The translations under genes and the position numbers were made by a program. Positions 33,823 to 43,342 of a stretch of DNA of 64,000 nt are shown here, in pieces (the first letter of the stretch is position 1; every line of letters starts with the position of its first letter). Source of the stretch: Bacteroidales bacterium (GTDB taxonomy: Bacteria > Bacteroidota > Bacteroidia > Bacteroidales > UBA932); the NCBI GenBank assembly GCA_024402115.1, contig JAKSJQ010000003.1:1-64000 (forward strand). Direction: 5' to 3'. The notes beneath the pieces were generated by a model. It did no database searches. It saw nothing but the letters and a program-made list of their open reading frames with translations, and was not told the origin of the DNA.

Positions 33823-34593
33823 ATGGAAAAGAATAAGGAAATCACACGCAGGGACGCCATCAAGACGATGGGTGCCGCAGCCGCAGTCGTGGCGACCGGA
33901 GCAGTCGGAGTGGATGCTCTCGCAGCGGAAACCTCCGGAGGTGCGAATAGTGCCCCCGCAGACTCACTCAAGCTCAAGGTACTTCTCATCAACGGCAGTC
34001 CACGTCCGAAGGGAAACACATTCACCATGCTCTCCGAGATCGCAGCGCAGCTCGAGAAGAACGGCATCGCCAGCGAGATCGTGCAGATCGGAACAAAGCC
34101 GGTACGCGGTTGCATCGCATGTGGCCAGTGCGGAATGAAGAGGCTCGGCAAATGCGTTTTCGACGATGACATCTGCAACCAGATGATCGCGAAGATGGCA
34201 GAATCTGACGGTCTCATCGTAGGTTCTCCAGTCTATTACGGAACTCCGAACGGAACCGTACTCTCTCTTCTCCATAGGATGGGATATTCGGCAAGCTCAG
34301 TGATGCAGGGCAAGCCAGCCGCCGGTATCACAGTATGCCGCAGAGGTGGTGGCACAGCGGCCTTCCAGACTCTCCAGATGCCATTCCAGATGCTGAACAT
34401 GCCGATCGTGACCTCACAGTATTGGAACATCGCGTATGGCTCAGGCCAAGGTGAGGTCACCCAGGACGAGGAAGGCATGCAGACCATGAGAACACTCGCC
34501 GACAACATGGCTTATCTTCTCAAGCAGATGGCTACTGGAACCGCCCAGAAGCCTCAGCGTGAGCGTGGCAAATTCACTAACTTCATCCGATAA
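33823..34593 (+). CDS. Tat-exported flavodoxin-fold NAD(P)H-dependent FMN reductase
   Basis: A 256-aa protein with a twin-arginine signal (EITRRDAIKTMGAAAAVVATG) and a flavodoxin-like domain starting KVLLINGSPRPKGNTF. The segment GCIACGQCGMKRLGKCVFDDD resembles the Cys-rich loop of iron-sulfur flavoproteins, and VGSPVYYGTPNG lines the flavin. A cofactor loaded in the cytoplasm explains the Tat route. Its stop codon overlaps the HAD gene start by one base. Confidence 0.85.
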   Translation: MEKNKEITRRDAIKTMGAAAAVVATGAVGVDALAAETSGGANSAPADSLKLKVLLINGSPRPKGNTFTMLSEIAAQLEKNGIASEIVQIGTKPVRGCIACGQCGMKRLGKCVFDDDICNQMIAKMAESDGLIVGSPVYYGTPNGTVLSLLHRMGYSASSVMQGKPAAGITVCRRGGGTAAFQTLQMPFQMLNMPIVTSQYWNIAYGSGQGEVTQDEEGMQTMRTLADNMAYLLKQMATGTAQKPQRERGKFTNFIR

Positions 34594-35258
34594 TGCTCAA
34601 GGCTGTAATCTTTGATTTCGACGGAACCCTAGCGGACACTGCGCCTGCCATCGTAGCGACGATGAAGCACACTTTCCGCGAGATGGGACTCCCAGAACCC
34701 GAGGAGGATCTCATCAAATCGACCATAGGCCTACCTCTGGAGGGTTGTTGCCGTATTTCCGGCAATCTCGATGAGGCTCAGGTCGAGGTGGCCACCAAGG
34801 TCTACCGTAGGATATTCAATGACTATGCAGCGACCCATACGAAAGTGTACCCAGGCGTCGTGGACACCATGAACGCTCTCGCCGCCAAGGGACTCAGGCT
34901 TGCGATTGCGACCAGCCGCGGACCGAATTCGCTTGACCTCGTGCTCAGCACCAATTCCATAGATGTGGTGTTCGAGACCCGAGTCACCGGCCATGACGGA
35001 TATGCTCCGAAACCAGCTCCGGACATGGTGCTCGTGCTGCTCGAACGCATGGGGTTGTCAGCGGATGAGGCTCTTGTCGTCGGTGACACAACCTTCGATA
35101 TCGAGATGGGAAACGGCGCGAAATGCCGCACCTGTGCGGTGACCTACGGTAACCATGACCTCGAGAAACTGCTGACCGCGAATCCTACCTACCATATCGA
35201 TTCGATGCCGCAGCTGCTTGACATTCCGGAGGTGGCGGAGGTCGTACGCGGCAGGTGA
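34593..35258 (+). CDS. HAD-superfamily phosphatase (phosphoglycolate phosphatase-like)
   Basis: A 221-aa HAD hydrolase: motif I DFDGTLADTAP with the nucleophile Asp, motif II in AIATSRG, Lys in YAPKPAPDMV and motif IV VVGDTTFDIEMG. A helical cap lies between residues 15 and 80. It belongs to the Gph/pyrophosphatase-like subgroup, with phosphoglycolate or another small sugar phosphate as the likely substrate. ATG overlaps the previous stop (TAATG), indicating coupled translation. Confidence 0.88.
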   Translation: MLKAVIFDFDGTLADTAPAIVATMKHTFREMGLPEPEEDLIKSTIGLPLEGCCRISGNLDEAQVEVATKVYRRIFNDYAATHTKVYPGVVDTMNALAAKGLRLAIATSRGPNSLDLVLSTNSIDVVFETRVTGHDGYAPKPAPDMVLVLLERMGLSADEALVVGDTTFDIEMGNGAKCRTCAVTYGNHDLEKLLTANPTYHIDSMPQLLDIPEVAEVVRGR

Positions 35259-35314
35259 GAACGGGTGTTATGGACATCGGAAGACCGGAGTCCGGATTGA
35301 AATGCAGATTGAAA

Positions 35315-36301
35315 ATGGAAAGAAAGATCATAGGAATAGGCGAGACCGTGCTCGACGTCATCTTCAGGAATGACCAGCCCCAGTCGGCAACTCCAGGTGG
35401 CTCGACCTTCAATTCGATGATTTCCCTCGGAAGGGTAGTGCGCAAGGCCTGCCCGGAGGTGAAGATTCTGATGGTGACCGAAGTCGGAGACGACCATATC
35501 GGCCATATAGTCACAGATTTCATGGAACAGAACGGAGTCGGAACGGAGGCCGTGACCCGCAATCCGGGTACCCAGACCCATGTTTCCATGGCTTTCCTCG
35601 ACGATGACAACAACGCCCAGTACGAGTTTTATAAGGACCATGCGAGCGCATCTCTTTCTCCGGAGAAGGTGTTGCTGGTGGAGTTTTCCAAGGATGATCT
35701 CGTGCTCTTCGGCTCCTTCTTCGCCATCAATCCGAAGATTCGCGCCTTCACCAAGGCTCTGCTCGAAGCTGCGCGCAAGGCTGGCGCAACCATTTACTAC
35801 GACATCAACTTCCGCAAGAGCCATGTTCATGAGATTCCTGTGGTCATGGAGAACATACGCGAAAATTGCCGTCTGAGCGACGTGGTGCGCGGTTCGGACG
35901 AGGATTTCGGATATCTTTTCGGCACTACCGACCCATGCGAGATCTATCATAGGCATATCTCCGAGCTCTGCCCGAACTTCATATGCACCTGCGGTTTCCG
36001 TCCGGTGCACGTGTTCATGCCCGGATACCATGAGACTTTCCCTGTCCCGGAGGTCGAGACCGTCTCAACCATTGGCGCGGGAGACAATTTCAATGCAGGC
36101 TTTCTCTTCGGGCTGCTTCGTGCTGGCCTTGATGCGGACGGCAAACATGATGCGGACGGCGGGCGGCTTGAAAACCCTTCAGGAAAGCTTTCGGCGGCCG
36201 TTTTGCCCGAGCTTATCGGCCTTGCGGGTCGTTTCTCCGCTAACGTGTGCGCAAGCATCAACAACAATGTTGATGAAAATTTCGTAGACTCTTTGATATA
36301 G
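35315..36301 (+). CDS. PfkB-family carbohydrate kinase
   Basis: A 328-aa ribokinase-fold kinase. ATG at 35315 gives MERKIIGIGETVLDVIF, the expected first strand; an upstream in-frame start would add 20 unrelated residues. PGGSTFNSMISLGR binds the sugar, and TIGAGDNFNAGFLFG is the PfkB signature carrying the catalytic Asp. Sugar specificity (fructose, ribose, 2-keto-gluconate) is not clear. It follows the HAD gene by 56 nt and may be in its operon. Confidence 0.88.
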   Translation: MERKIIGIGETVLDVIFRNDQPQSATPGGSTFNSMISLGRVVRKACPEVKILMVTEVGDDHIGHIVTDFMEQNGVGTEAVTRNPGTQTHVSMAFLDDDNNAQYEFYKDHASASLSPEKVLLVEFSKDDLVLFGSFFAINPKIRAFTKALLEAARKAGATIYYDINFRKSHVHEIPVVMENIRENCRLSDVVRGSDEDFGYLFGTTDPCEIYHRHISELCPNFICTCGFRPVHVFMPGYHETFPVPEVETVSTIGAGDNFNAGFLFGLLRAGLDADGKHDADGGRLENPSGKLSAAVLPELIGLAGRFSANVCASINNNVDENFVDSLI

Positions 36302-36354
36302 AAAATAAGCAGCTATGGGCCTTGCGCTACGCATTGTAGGCGCATGTCCGCGTC

Positions 36355-37404
36355 CTACCTGGAACGCCACTTCACATAAGATTTCCACTGGTCATCGACT
36401 ATCCCGTCCGGCAGAATCGTGCCTGGGAAGCAGTCGATGACCATTTTCTTTTCAGATGGCTTCCAGTTCGCACATATCCTTCCGTCGAATGCGACCACCG
36501 GCTGGAAGATTCCGCTGTTGTTGTGGGCGCGGTGGGAAAGCGCCGGGTCGAGGACGATGTCGCGGCTCTTATAGCCGATGAGATATTCGTCGTACGGTGG
36601 TATGAGCAGTGCGCAGCCCTTTCTGAAGCCTCTGCTGCGGCAGCTCTCGTGGATATGGAATTCTCTACCTCCATGGCGCTCTGTCCTGAGCTCATCTTCG
36701 ATCATGCCCATACCCCTGCGACAGTCGCTGCTGTTCAGACCTGACCACCAGAGGAAGTCCTCGAAAGTGGCAGGGGAATGGCTCTGGAAGTACTTCCGTG
36801 TCAGTTTTCGCAGGGATTCATCCCTGTCGATCTTCTCCGGACGAGGCCCGACCTTCGTCTCGCTGAGCGAATAGGTCGCCTTCGAAGGATGCAGGTCTCC
36901 GCTGCATAGGACTCCGCTGAGCTCGGCCATCCTGATGTGGTAGGAAAGCCTGTGATCATCCATGGTGATCCCGTCCGCCGCGAGAGCTTCGACATAGTCA
37001 TCCTTGGTCGCGCTGCTGATCTCTGCGGTCTTGCGCTCCAGAATCTCCCTGACCATGCGGACTTCATCTTCGGGGAGGGAAATGTGGTTTGCGCTCATCC
37101 ATCCCTTGATTACCCTGATCGCCTTGTCGGCGCAGAGGTCTAGCATCCACCAGTAATCATCACCCGAAACGAGCTGCCATGTGCCTCTTAGAAGATGCAG
37201 GCGTATGATTCGGCCCTCGTCGAAATCCTTCCTGAAGGCCGCCAGGGACGGTTTTCTGGTCCTCATGGACACAGCCCACCTCATCATTCTGTACTCCTGC
37301 GCCTGCATCGCGCCGAAATGGGACACGAGCTCGGCAGGGGAGTCGAAGCGGGGACAGATGAGCTGCTGGCTGAGAAGCCTGGTGGAGATGGGATTCATCG
37401 GCAT
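36355..37404 (-). CDS. AlkZ-like winged-helix DNA-binding protein (HTH_42)
   Basis: A 349-aa protein of the HTH_42 family that includes the alkyl-DNA glycosylases AlkZ/YcaQ. Characteristic stretches are GAMQAQEYRMMRWAVSMR, RLHLLRGTWQLVSGDDYWWML and, near the end, NSGIFQPVVAFDGRICANWK. It may unhook interstrand crosslinks or excise alkylated bases. Start at 37404 (MPMNPIS) is favoured over 37428 because a minus-strand TAAATTTG box (37424-37417) overlaps the longer form; 37398 is also possible. Either way the 5' UTR would be very short. Confidence 0.85.
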   Translation of the reverse strand: MPMNPISTRLLSQQLICPRFDSPAELVSHFGAMQAQEYRMMRWAVSMRTRKPSLAAFRKDFDEGRIIRLHLLRGTWQLVSGDDYWWMLDLCADKAIRVIKGWMSANHISLPEDEVRMVREILERKTAEISSATKDDYVEALAADGITMDDHRLSYHIRMAELSGVLCSGDLHPSKATYSLSETKVGPRPEKIDRDESLRKLTRKYFQSHSPATFEDFLWWSGLNSSDCRRGMGMIEDELRTERHGGREFHIHESCRSRGFRKGCALLIPPYDEYLIGYKSRDIVLDPALSHRAHNNSGIFQPVVAFDGRICANWKPSEKKMVIDCFPGTILPDGIVDDQWKSYVKWRSR

Positions 37405-37462
37405 GAATGATTTCTGCAAATTTAACAATATATTTGCTGAAGGCTCCTTCGGAGAGGCTTAA

Positions 37463-38719
<1,257 letters not shown>

Positions 38720-38794
38720 TAGCAGGAGACTCTCCTTGAGTATCAGCGAGGATTCTCAAGCAGCAGAGATTATTCTCCAATAGCAGAAAGGATG
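38720..38794. repeat. Degenerate tandem array of 20-21-nt units after the CE1 gene
   Basis: CAG anchors at 38723, 38744, 38764 and 38784, each followed by a GAG/GAT and a TCTC or TCTCC block. It begins at the base after the stop codon. The remaining 38795-38984 has no gene; it contains CCGGCGGG and GCCGGCGC stretches and a T run at 38901-38906. Confidence 0.5.
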
Positions 38795-38984
38795 TACGGC
38801 TGCCTCTCGAAGGCAGCACCCTGACCGATGTCGGCTTTCCGGCAGTCGCGATGGGTCCGGCGGGAAGAGCCAGAAATGGCCATTAGCCGGCGCGCATCCT
38901 TTTTTGTGTCCGAACCATTGCTATTTGGCAAGCAGACTCGTGCTGTTCATGTTAGGCCTTTACCGCTCCTGCCGCCCGGCGCGA

Positions 38985-40250
38985 TCAGATGTTGATGGTC
39001 ATGAGCTCGTCGATGTCGGTGAGATAGTTCGGGGTGCGGTGGTCGCTCTTGACCTTCCATTTCTCATCCTTGCCGCCCTCGACGGCGAGCCTGATGGTCT
39101 TTACCCCATAGCGGTGGTTGAGCATGTCCATCGCACGTGACAGCTCGACCCGCTCGGCGCGCTGTGGCACCGGATCGAACAGGTCCTGCTGCACCGCGCC
39201 GCACTCTATGTCCCCGAGTATGACGCCGGCTTTCTTGTACATGATTCCCGGTCTGTAGATGCTGTCCACGAGCTTCATCGCAGCCTCGGTGATCTCCACG
39301 GTGTCGGAGGATGCGACGGCCAGCTTCATCGTGCGTATTCCGGAATACTGCTCGAGGTCGTCGCGGAATCGGTTGCTGGTCGCGAACACCGTGACCGACG
39401 CTGCGGATGACAGCTGGCCACGGAGGGTGTTCGCGCAACTGCCGGCAAAGCTTGCGACCGCCGCCTTGAGCTGCTCCTTGTCGCTGATCATCTCGCCGAA
39501 GCTCCTGCTGGTGGTGACGCTCTGACGCCGGATGATCTCGGCCGTGTCTATGCATGGATGGCCGTTCAGCTCCATCCAGGTCTGCACTCCAGGCTTGGTA
39601 AGATGCTTGCGTACCCATTCTCCGGGCATGTCTGCGAATTGGAGCGTGCCTGTGATCCCGAGCGCATTGAGTTTCTCCAGAGTATGCCGTCCTATGCCCC
39701 ACACATCCTTCAGTTCGAACAGCGAAAGTGCCTTCCTGCGCTTCTCCTCGCTGTCTATCATGCACACTGACCTGTATCCACTGTAGTTCTTCGCGAACTT
39801 GCTTGCAACCTTCGCGAGCGTCTTGGTGCGCGCTATGCCGACGCTCACGGGGATGTCGGTCCACAGCTTGATTCGCTGGACCATCTCGCGCATGTATTCC
39901 TCCAGGTCATAGTACTTCTCATATCCATCCAGATAGAGGAACTGCTCGTCGATGCTGTATGCCTCGGAACGTGCCACGCTGCGGCGCATGATGCTCTGCA
40001 CTCTCTTGGACATGGCCGCATAGAGCATGATGTTGCCCGAGAACACGGCCACATGGTTGCGCTCGATTATGTCCTTGACCTCGAAATAGGGCGCACCACG
40101 TCTTATCCCGAGTGCCTTGGCTTCGCGGGTCAGTGCGACTATGTTTCCGTCATTGGAACTGAGGACGCATACGGGCTTGCCCTGGAGGCCGGGATGGAAG
40201 ACCTTCTCCACCGATGCGAAGAAGGTATTGCAATCGGCTAGAGCTATCAC
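38985..40250 (-). CDS. umuC: Y-family DNA polymerase, UmuC
   Basis: A 421-aa translesion polymerase subunit. The N-terminus ALADCNTFFASVEKVFHPGL holds the first catalytic Asp; SIDEQFLYLDG holds the other acidic residues. VSVGIARTKTLAKVASKFAK is the family nucleotide-binding segment, and VWGIGRHTLEKLNALGI is the helix-hairpin-helix. Full length for UmuC. Its start overlaps the umuD stop by 4 nt, the classical umuDC arrangement. It would be expressed under DNA damage and activated by cleaved UmuD. Confidence 0.96.
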   Translation of the reverse strand: MIALADCNTFFASVEKVFHPGLQGKPVCVLSSNDGNIVALTREAKALGIRRGAPYFEVKDIIERNHVAVFSGNIMLYAAMSKRVQSIMRRSVARSEAYSIDEQFLYLDGYEKYYDLEEYMREMVQRIKLWTDIPVSVGIARTKTLAKVASKFAKNYSGYRSVCMIDSEEKRRKALSLFELKDVWGIGRHTLEKLNALGITGTLQFADMPGEWVRKHLTKPGVQTWMELNGHPCIDTAEIIRRQSVTTSRSFGEMISDKEQLKAAVASFAGSCANTLRGQLSSAASVTVFATSNRFRDDLEQYSGIRTMKLAVASSDTVEITEAAMKLVDSIYRPGIMYKKAGVILGDIECGAVQQDLFDPVPQRAERVELSRAMDMLNHRYGVKTIRLAVEGGKDEKWKVKSDHRTPNYLTDIDELMTINI

Positions 40251-40960
40251 TTCTGTTCCCTCGCTTTGTGGATGATGTAGGTTACGGTTCCCCAGATGCT
40301 GAATTCGTCTTCCTGGGTGATCTCCCTGCGGCTGAATTCGGGATTCGCAGGCACGAGCCAGGCCTTTCCACCTTCACGGACGAAGTGCTTGAGCGTGTAT
40401 TCTCCATTTATCTCGCACACCGCGATCTCCCTTGCCGAAGGGTCACGCCTGCTCTTGTCGACGATGACTATGTCGCCGCTGAGTATGCCGGCGTCTATCA
40501 TGGAATTGCCCTGTACGCGTATGAGGTAGGAGGCTTCCGGGTGGGGGCAGAGCATGGACAGTATCTCTATGTCCTGGGCACGCTCATCGTTGTCCAGCGG
40601 GATCGGGAATCCTGCCACGACGCGGGTCTGGTCGAAGAACGGAAGATGCAGCGGGCTGACCCTTGTCGCCGGAATGGCCTCACCAAAGCTCTCCAGTCCG
40701 CTAGTTTCCATACCGACGGCCTCCCTGCGGCGCCTCGTACCGATGATTTCTCCACCGCGGCTTTCCATGTCGATAGCCTCCCTGCGGCGCTCTTCGCCGA
40801 GGGCTTCCATGAGGCTGCTGCGGATGAACTCGGTCTTGTTCTCCTTCGCATCCAGCTGATCCGCCAGCGGGCCCGGGCAGCGGAAGGAATACAGTCTGCT
40901 GTCTCCCTTGGGCCTTCCCGCGCCGCTCCTGCGACCGCCGTGTGTCTTCTTCTCTTCCAT
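40247..40960 (-). CDS. umuD: UmuD-like S24 autoprotease fused to a ribbon-helix-helix-like N-terminus
   Basis: A 237-aa protein; start ATG 40960 (MEEKKTHGG). The C-terminal half is a UmuD/LexA S24 peptidase: cleavage site VVAGFPIP (Ala116-Gly117), Ser153 in GNSMIDAG and Lys191 in TLKHFVREG, with spacings close to UmuD. Normal UmuD is about 140 aa. Here about 95 residues are added: GGRRSGAGRPKGD, then a likely ribbon-helix-helix (LYSFRCPGPLADQL with KTEFIRSSLMEAL), then an internal repeat (RRREAIDMES / RRREAVGMET). A DNA-binding head makes it resemble a cleavable LexA-type repressor. A dyad (40996-41026) lies just upstream. Confidence 0.9.
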   Translation of the reverse strand: MEEKKTHGGRRSGAGRPKGDSRLYSFRCPGPLADQLDAKENKTEFIRSSLMEALGEERRREAIDMESRGGEIIGTRRRREAVGMETSGLESFGEAIPATRVSPLHLPFFDQTRVVAGFPIPLDNDERAQDIEILSMLCPHPEASYLIRVQGNSMIDAGILSGDIVIVDKSRRDPSAREIAVCEINGEYTLKHFVREGGKAWLVPANPEFSRREITQEDEFSIWGTVTYIIHKAREQK

Positions 40961-40995
40961 TTCCTTGCTCTGTCGATACTGCAAATATAGCGATA

Positions 40996-41026
40996 TTCTT
41001 GAAATATGTATTACGGAAATCAAGAA
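40996..41026. promoter_or_regulatory. Dyad TTCTTGA...TCAAGAA between umuDC and thioesterase
   Basis: Perfect 7-nt arms (40996-41002, 41020-41026) with extra symmetry GTA/TAC at the centre, in the 140-nt divergent region. Minus-strand TATATTTG lies directly on the umuD side. It is a candidate operator for the UmuD fusion or another SOS regulator. Confidence 0.5.
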
Positions 41027-41100
41027 ATTAAAAACTCACGAGAAATTGCGGCAGTTTGCCCCGTTTTGGGTAAATTTGCTGCCGATAAGATATCTTGACC

Positions 41101-41889
41101 ATGGACAACTATAAGAAGATAGTCGTAGGAGAGCCGTTCTCGATGCCGTACAGGGTCACGTTCGCTGACATGGACGCGGAATACAGGCTCTCACTGGAAT
41201 CCATCCTGGGCTATTTCCAGGACGCAGCAGCCTCATACCTCGCACTCCGCCATGTCGCGGCTTTCGACCTCCAGGCCGAAGGGAACACCTGGGTCATAAC
41301 TGACTACAATGTCGAAATCTGCGGAGATCTTCCGATGTGGCGCGATGATGTGGTCACGGAAATCTGCCCGTCCGAGGTGTCCGGAGTGAAGATCTATTTC
41401 GACTTCCGAGTCATGGGAAAGAACGGCGATGTCGCTGCGAAAGGCACATGCTGCTGGAGCGCAATCAATGTCGCGAGCGCCCGCCCGGTGGCTCTGCCCA
41501 ACCTGATGACAGTCGAGGGATCCACCACCGTCAAGCATGACCGCATGCTCTATCCGGCCGTGGAACTCGCCGCTTCAGAGTATTCGCGCCTGGCCAACCG
41601 CTCGGACATAGACTTCAACGACCATGTGAACAACATCAGCTATGTCAAGATCGCCCTCTCCGGCATGCCTGCAGAGCTCATGCATGGTACCGTCCTGAAG
41701 AAACTCTCGATCAAGTTCATCAGGCAGAGCTTCCTCGGCGAGGAACTCGTCTGCCGATACTCCGCCCCTGACGGTCTCAGCACCAACTGCTCCATCGTGA
41801 ACGGAAGCGGTCAGGAAGTCTGCCGCCTCGTGATTGCTATGGAGCCAAAGCCCGAAAGACCAAGCATACGCGAAACCATCGTCAGGTAG
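41101..41889 (+). CDS. Acyl-ACP thioesterase
   Basis: A 262-aa double-hotdog thioesterase of the FatA/FatB-like bacterial family. It opens with PYRVTFADMDAEYRLSLESILGYFQDAA and carries the second hotdog with DIDFNDHVNNISYVKIAL, where the Asn/His catalytic residues are expected. It releases fatty acids from acyl carrier protein. ATG at 41101 is chosen over TTG at 41095. TAAATTTG at 41071-41078 with TTG at 41046-41048 forms the promoter. Confidence 0.9.
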   Translation: MDNYKKIVVGEPFSMPYRVTFADMDAEYRLSLESILGYFQDAAASYLALRHVAAFDLQAEGNTWVITDYNVEICGDLPMWRDDVVTEICPSEVSGVKIYFDFRVMGKNGDVAAKGTCCWSAINVASARPVALPNLMTVEGSTTVKHDRMLYPAVELAASEYSRLANRSDIDFNDHVNNISYVKIALSGMPAELMHGTVLKKLSIKFIRQSFLGEELVCRYSAPDGLSTNCSIVNGSGQEVCRLVIAMEPKPERPSIRETIVR

Positions 41890-41966
41890 CCCACTCATAC
41901 GCTGTCCTCTGCCCGCTGGTTCTCAGCCAGAAATTATCTGCGTATGCGAATTCTCCGGCAGGTACC

Positions 41967-42929
41967 TTACTGCAGCATCTCCTTCACCTCGTCGCAGACC
42001 AGTCCGCATAGTCTGGCGACCTGCTTGAGCGAGCTGTTGTATTTCCGACGAAGGGCACGTGCAAGCTTGAGACGCTGCTGGGTGTTGAGAGTCTTGACGG
42101 TCCGGACTCCGAACATTGCCTGACACAGTTCTTCCTTATGCTGGCGCATCTCCTGCATAGGGATTGACAGACGCGATATGTTCCCGCCCTTCGATTCGAC
42201 ATCTTCCTCCTTGCTGCTGCACAGAAAGTAGTTGTAACTTTTGGCTGTCCTGAAGATTTTCTCGACCAGATCGACCGCAACGAATTCATGGGGCAGCACC
42301 ATCCCGTCAAACAGCGCAGGGTCACCGTCGATTCCGGCTCTGCTCTTCAGCACCGCATGCCGTTTGCGCGCGCTCAGTTCGGATATGTTCATGTCGGATG
42401 GAAGAGACATCCCCGTCCAGTGTCTGCCGCCACGGAAATAGAGCGGTCCGGATGACCATGGGTAGTTCCAGGCCATGAAGGGCAAGCCGGCGACCGGCGG
42501 GTTCTTCACGACATAGCATATCGCCGTCTTCAGGTAGCGGTCATTGTCTATGGTCTGGTAGTTGATCGGGACGCCGTCCATCTTGCCCGTTTCGCCATGA
42601 CGCAGGGATATCTGCCGGGATATGCGTGCGATGAGTTCATGCATGAAGCTGTTGCATTCGCCGAGCTCGCCATGCAGTATGAAATGGACATGGGTGTCCA
42701 TAAGCGCGAATGCCAGGATAGTGACCCCATGCTTTCTCTGCACGATGTAGATGCTGTTCATTGCATCAATGAAGTCGCGGTCATCACGGAAAATGACGTC
42801 CACGGCATTACCGTCGGTACTGAAGTGCCAACATCTTCTGATTGTGATTTTCTGTCCCTTGATGAAAGGGGAATTCAGTCCGAGATCTGATTCGATCTGC
42901 CGGACAAGGCCTTTGTCTGTCTCCATCAC
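41967..42929 (-). CDS. REP-associated tyrosine transposase-like protein (Y1/HUH), second copy
   Basis: A 320-aa RAYT-type HUH protein: MDTHVHFILH (His80, His82) and Tyr139 in ICYVVKNPPVAG, followed by WNYPWSS, a typical RAYT stretch. A C-terminal helix-turn-helix (NSSLKQVARLCGLVCDEVKEML) resembles DnaA-like or Trp-repressor-like binding segments. The start could be 42929 or the next codon. Its 5' flank (42930-43342) has no gene but carries REP-like palindromes, the expected substrate. A further inverted pair, CATACGC (41896) / GCGTATG (41940), lies at its 3' side. Confidence 0.88.
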   Translation of the reverse strand: MMETDKGLVRQIESDLGLNSPFIKGQKITIRRCWHFSTDGNAVDVIFRDDRDFIDAMNSIYIVQRKHGVTILAFALMDTHVHFILHGELGECNSFMHELIARISRQISLRHGETGKMDGVPINYQTIDNDRYLKTAICYVVKNPPVAGLPFMAWNYPWSSGPLYFRGGRHWTGMSLPSDMNISELSARKRHAVLKSRAGIDGDPALFDGMVLPHEFVAVDLVEKIFRTAKSYNYFLCSSKEEDVESKGGNISRLSIPMQEMRQHKEELCQAMFGVRTVKTLNTQQRLKLARALRRKYNSSLKQVARLCGLVCDEVKEMLQ

Positions 42930-43026
42930 TTATCTCCGCCACCATTTACGGCCGCTGACGACAAATCTAATCAAGCTTAGGCAGCTTTGCAAGTGTTTCT
43001 GTGACAAAGTTCAGGGCCGCCGTGAC

Positions 43027-43179
43027 CAACCTGAAAATCGGAGCGCGCACCAGTATGCCATACAAGTGCTTCAGAGGCATGCCACTGCGCGCTCCCAGCC
43101 AAAATCGCCGCGGAGCGCACGGTAACCGCCGATATATGCGTTGGGTGGCAGGTCAGCGTGCGCTCCGAATTTCAGGTTG
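43027..43179. repeat. REP/MITE-like inverted repeat at the 5' side of the second RAYT
   Basis: CAACCTGAAAATCGGAGCG plus CGCAC (43027-43050) is inverted at 43158-43179 with one substitution and a 2-nt indel. Inside, CGGAGCGCAC recurs at 43111-43120 and an opposite GCGCGCTCC at 43086. A related 14-nt sequence, AAATTCGGAGCGCA, stands upstream of the first RAYT (30912-30925). Confidence 0.75.
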
Positions 43180-43227
43180 CCGGATAGCTGCGGTTCAGAG
43201 TACATGTCCCCGCAGAAAGTAAATGGT

Positions 43228-43265
43228 CAGCCAGCAAGATGGATGCGCAACCGTCTTTCTGGCTG
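43228..43265. repeat. Second palindrome in the RAYT flank
   Basis: CAGCCAGCAAGA (43228-43239) / TCTTTCTGGCTG (43254-43265), 11 of 12 pairs, 14-nt loop. It may be part of the REP-like region or a terminator for the leftward esterase gene; no T run follows on the minus strand. Confidence 0.6.
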
Positions 43266-43342
43266 TGTCTGCTCGATTCTGAGGCGGAGCTTTCGCAGGC
43301 AGGCAGAACCGGGGAGGTGCATGGCCTGCGGGCAGAGGAGGA

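Noticed and set aside
34593..36301. HAD and PfkB genes as a phage or mobile cargo
   Set aside because: Codon use and promoter context match neighbours, with no mobility gene beside them.
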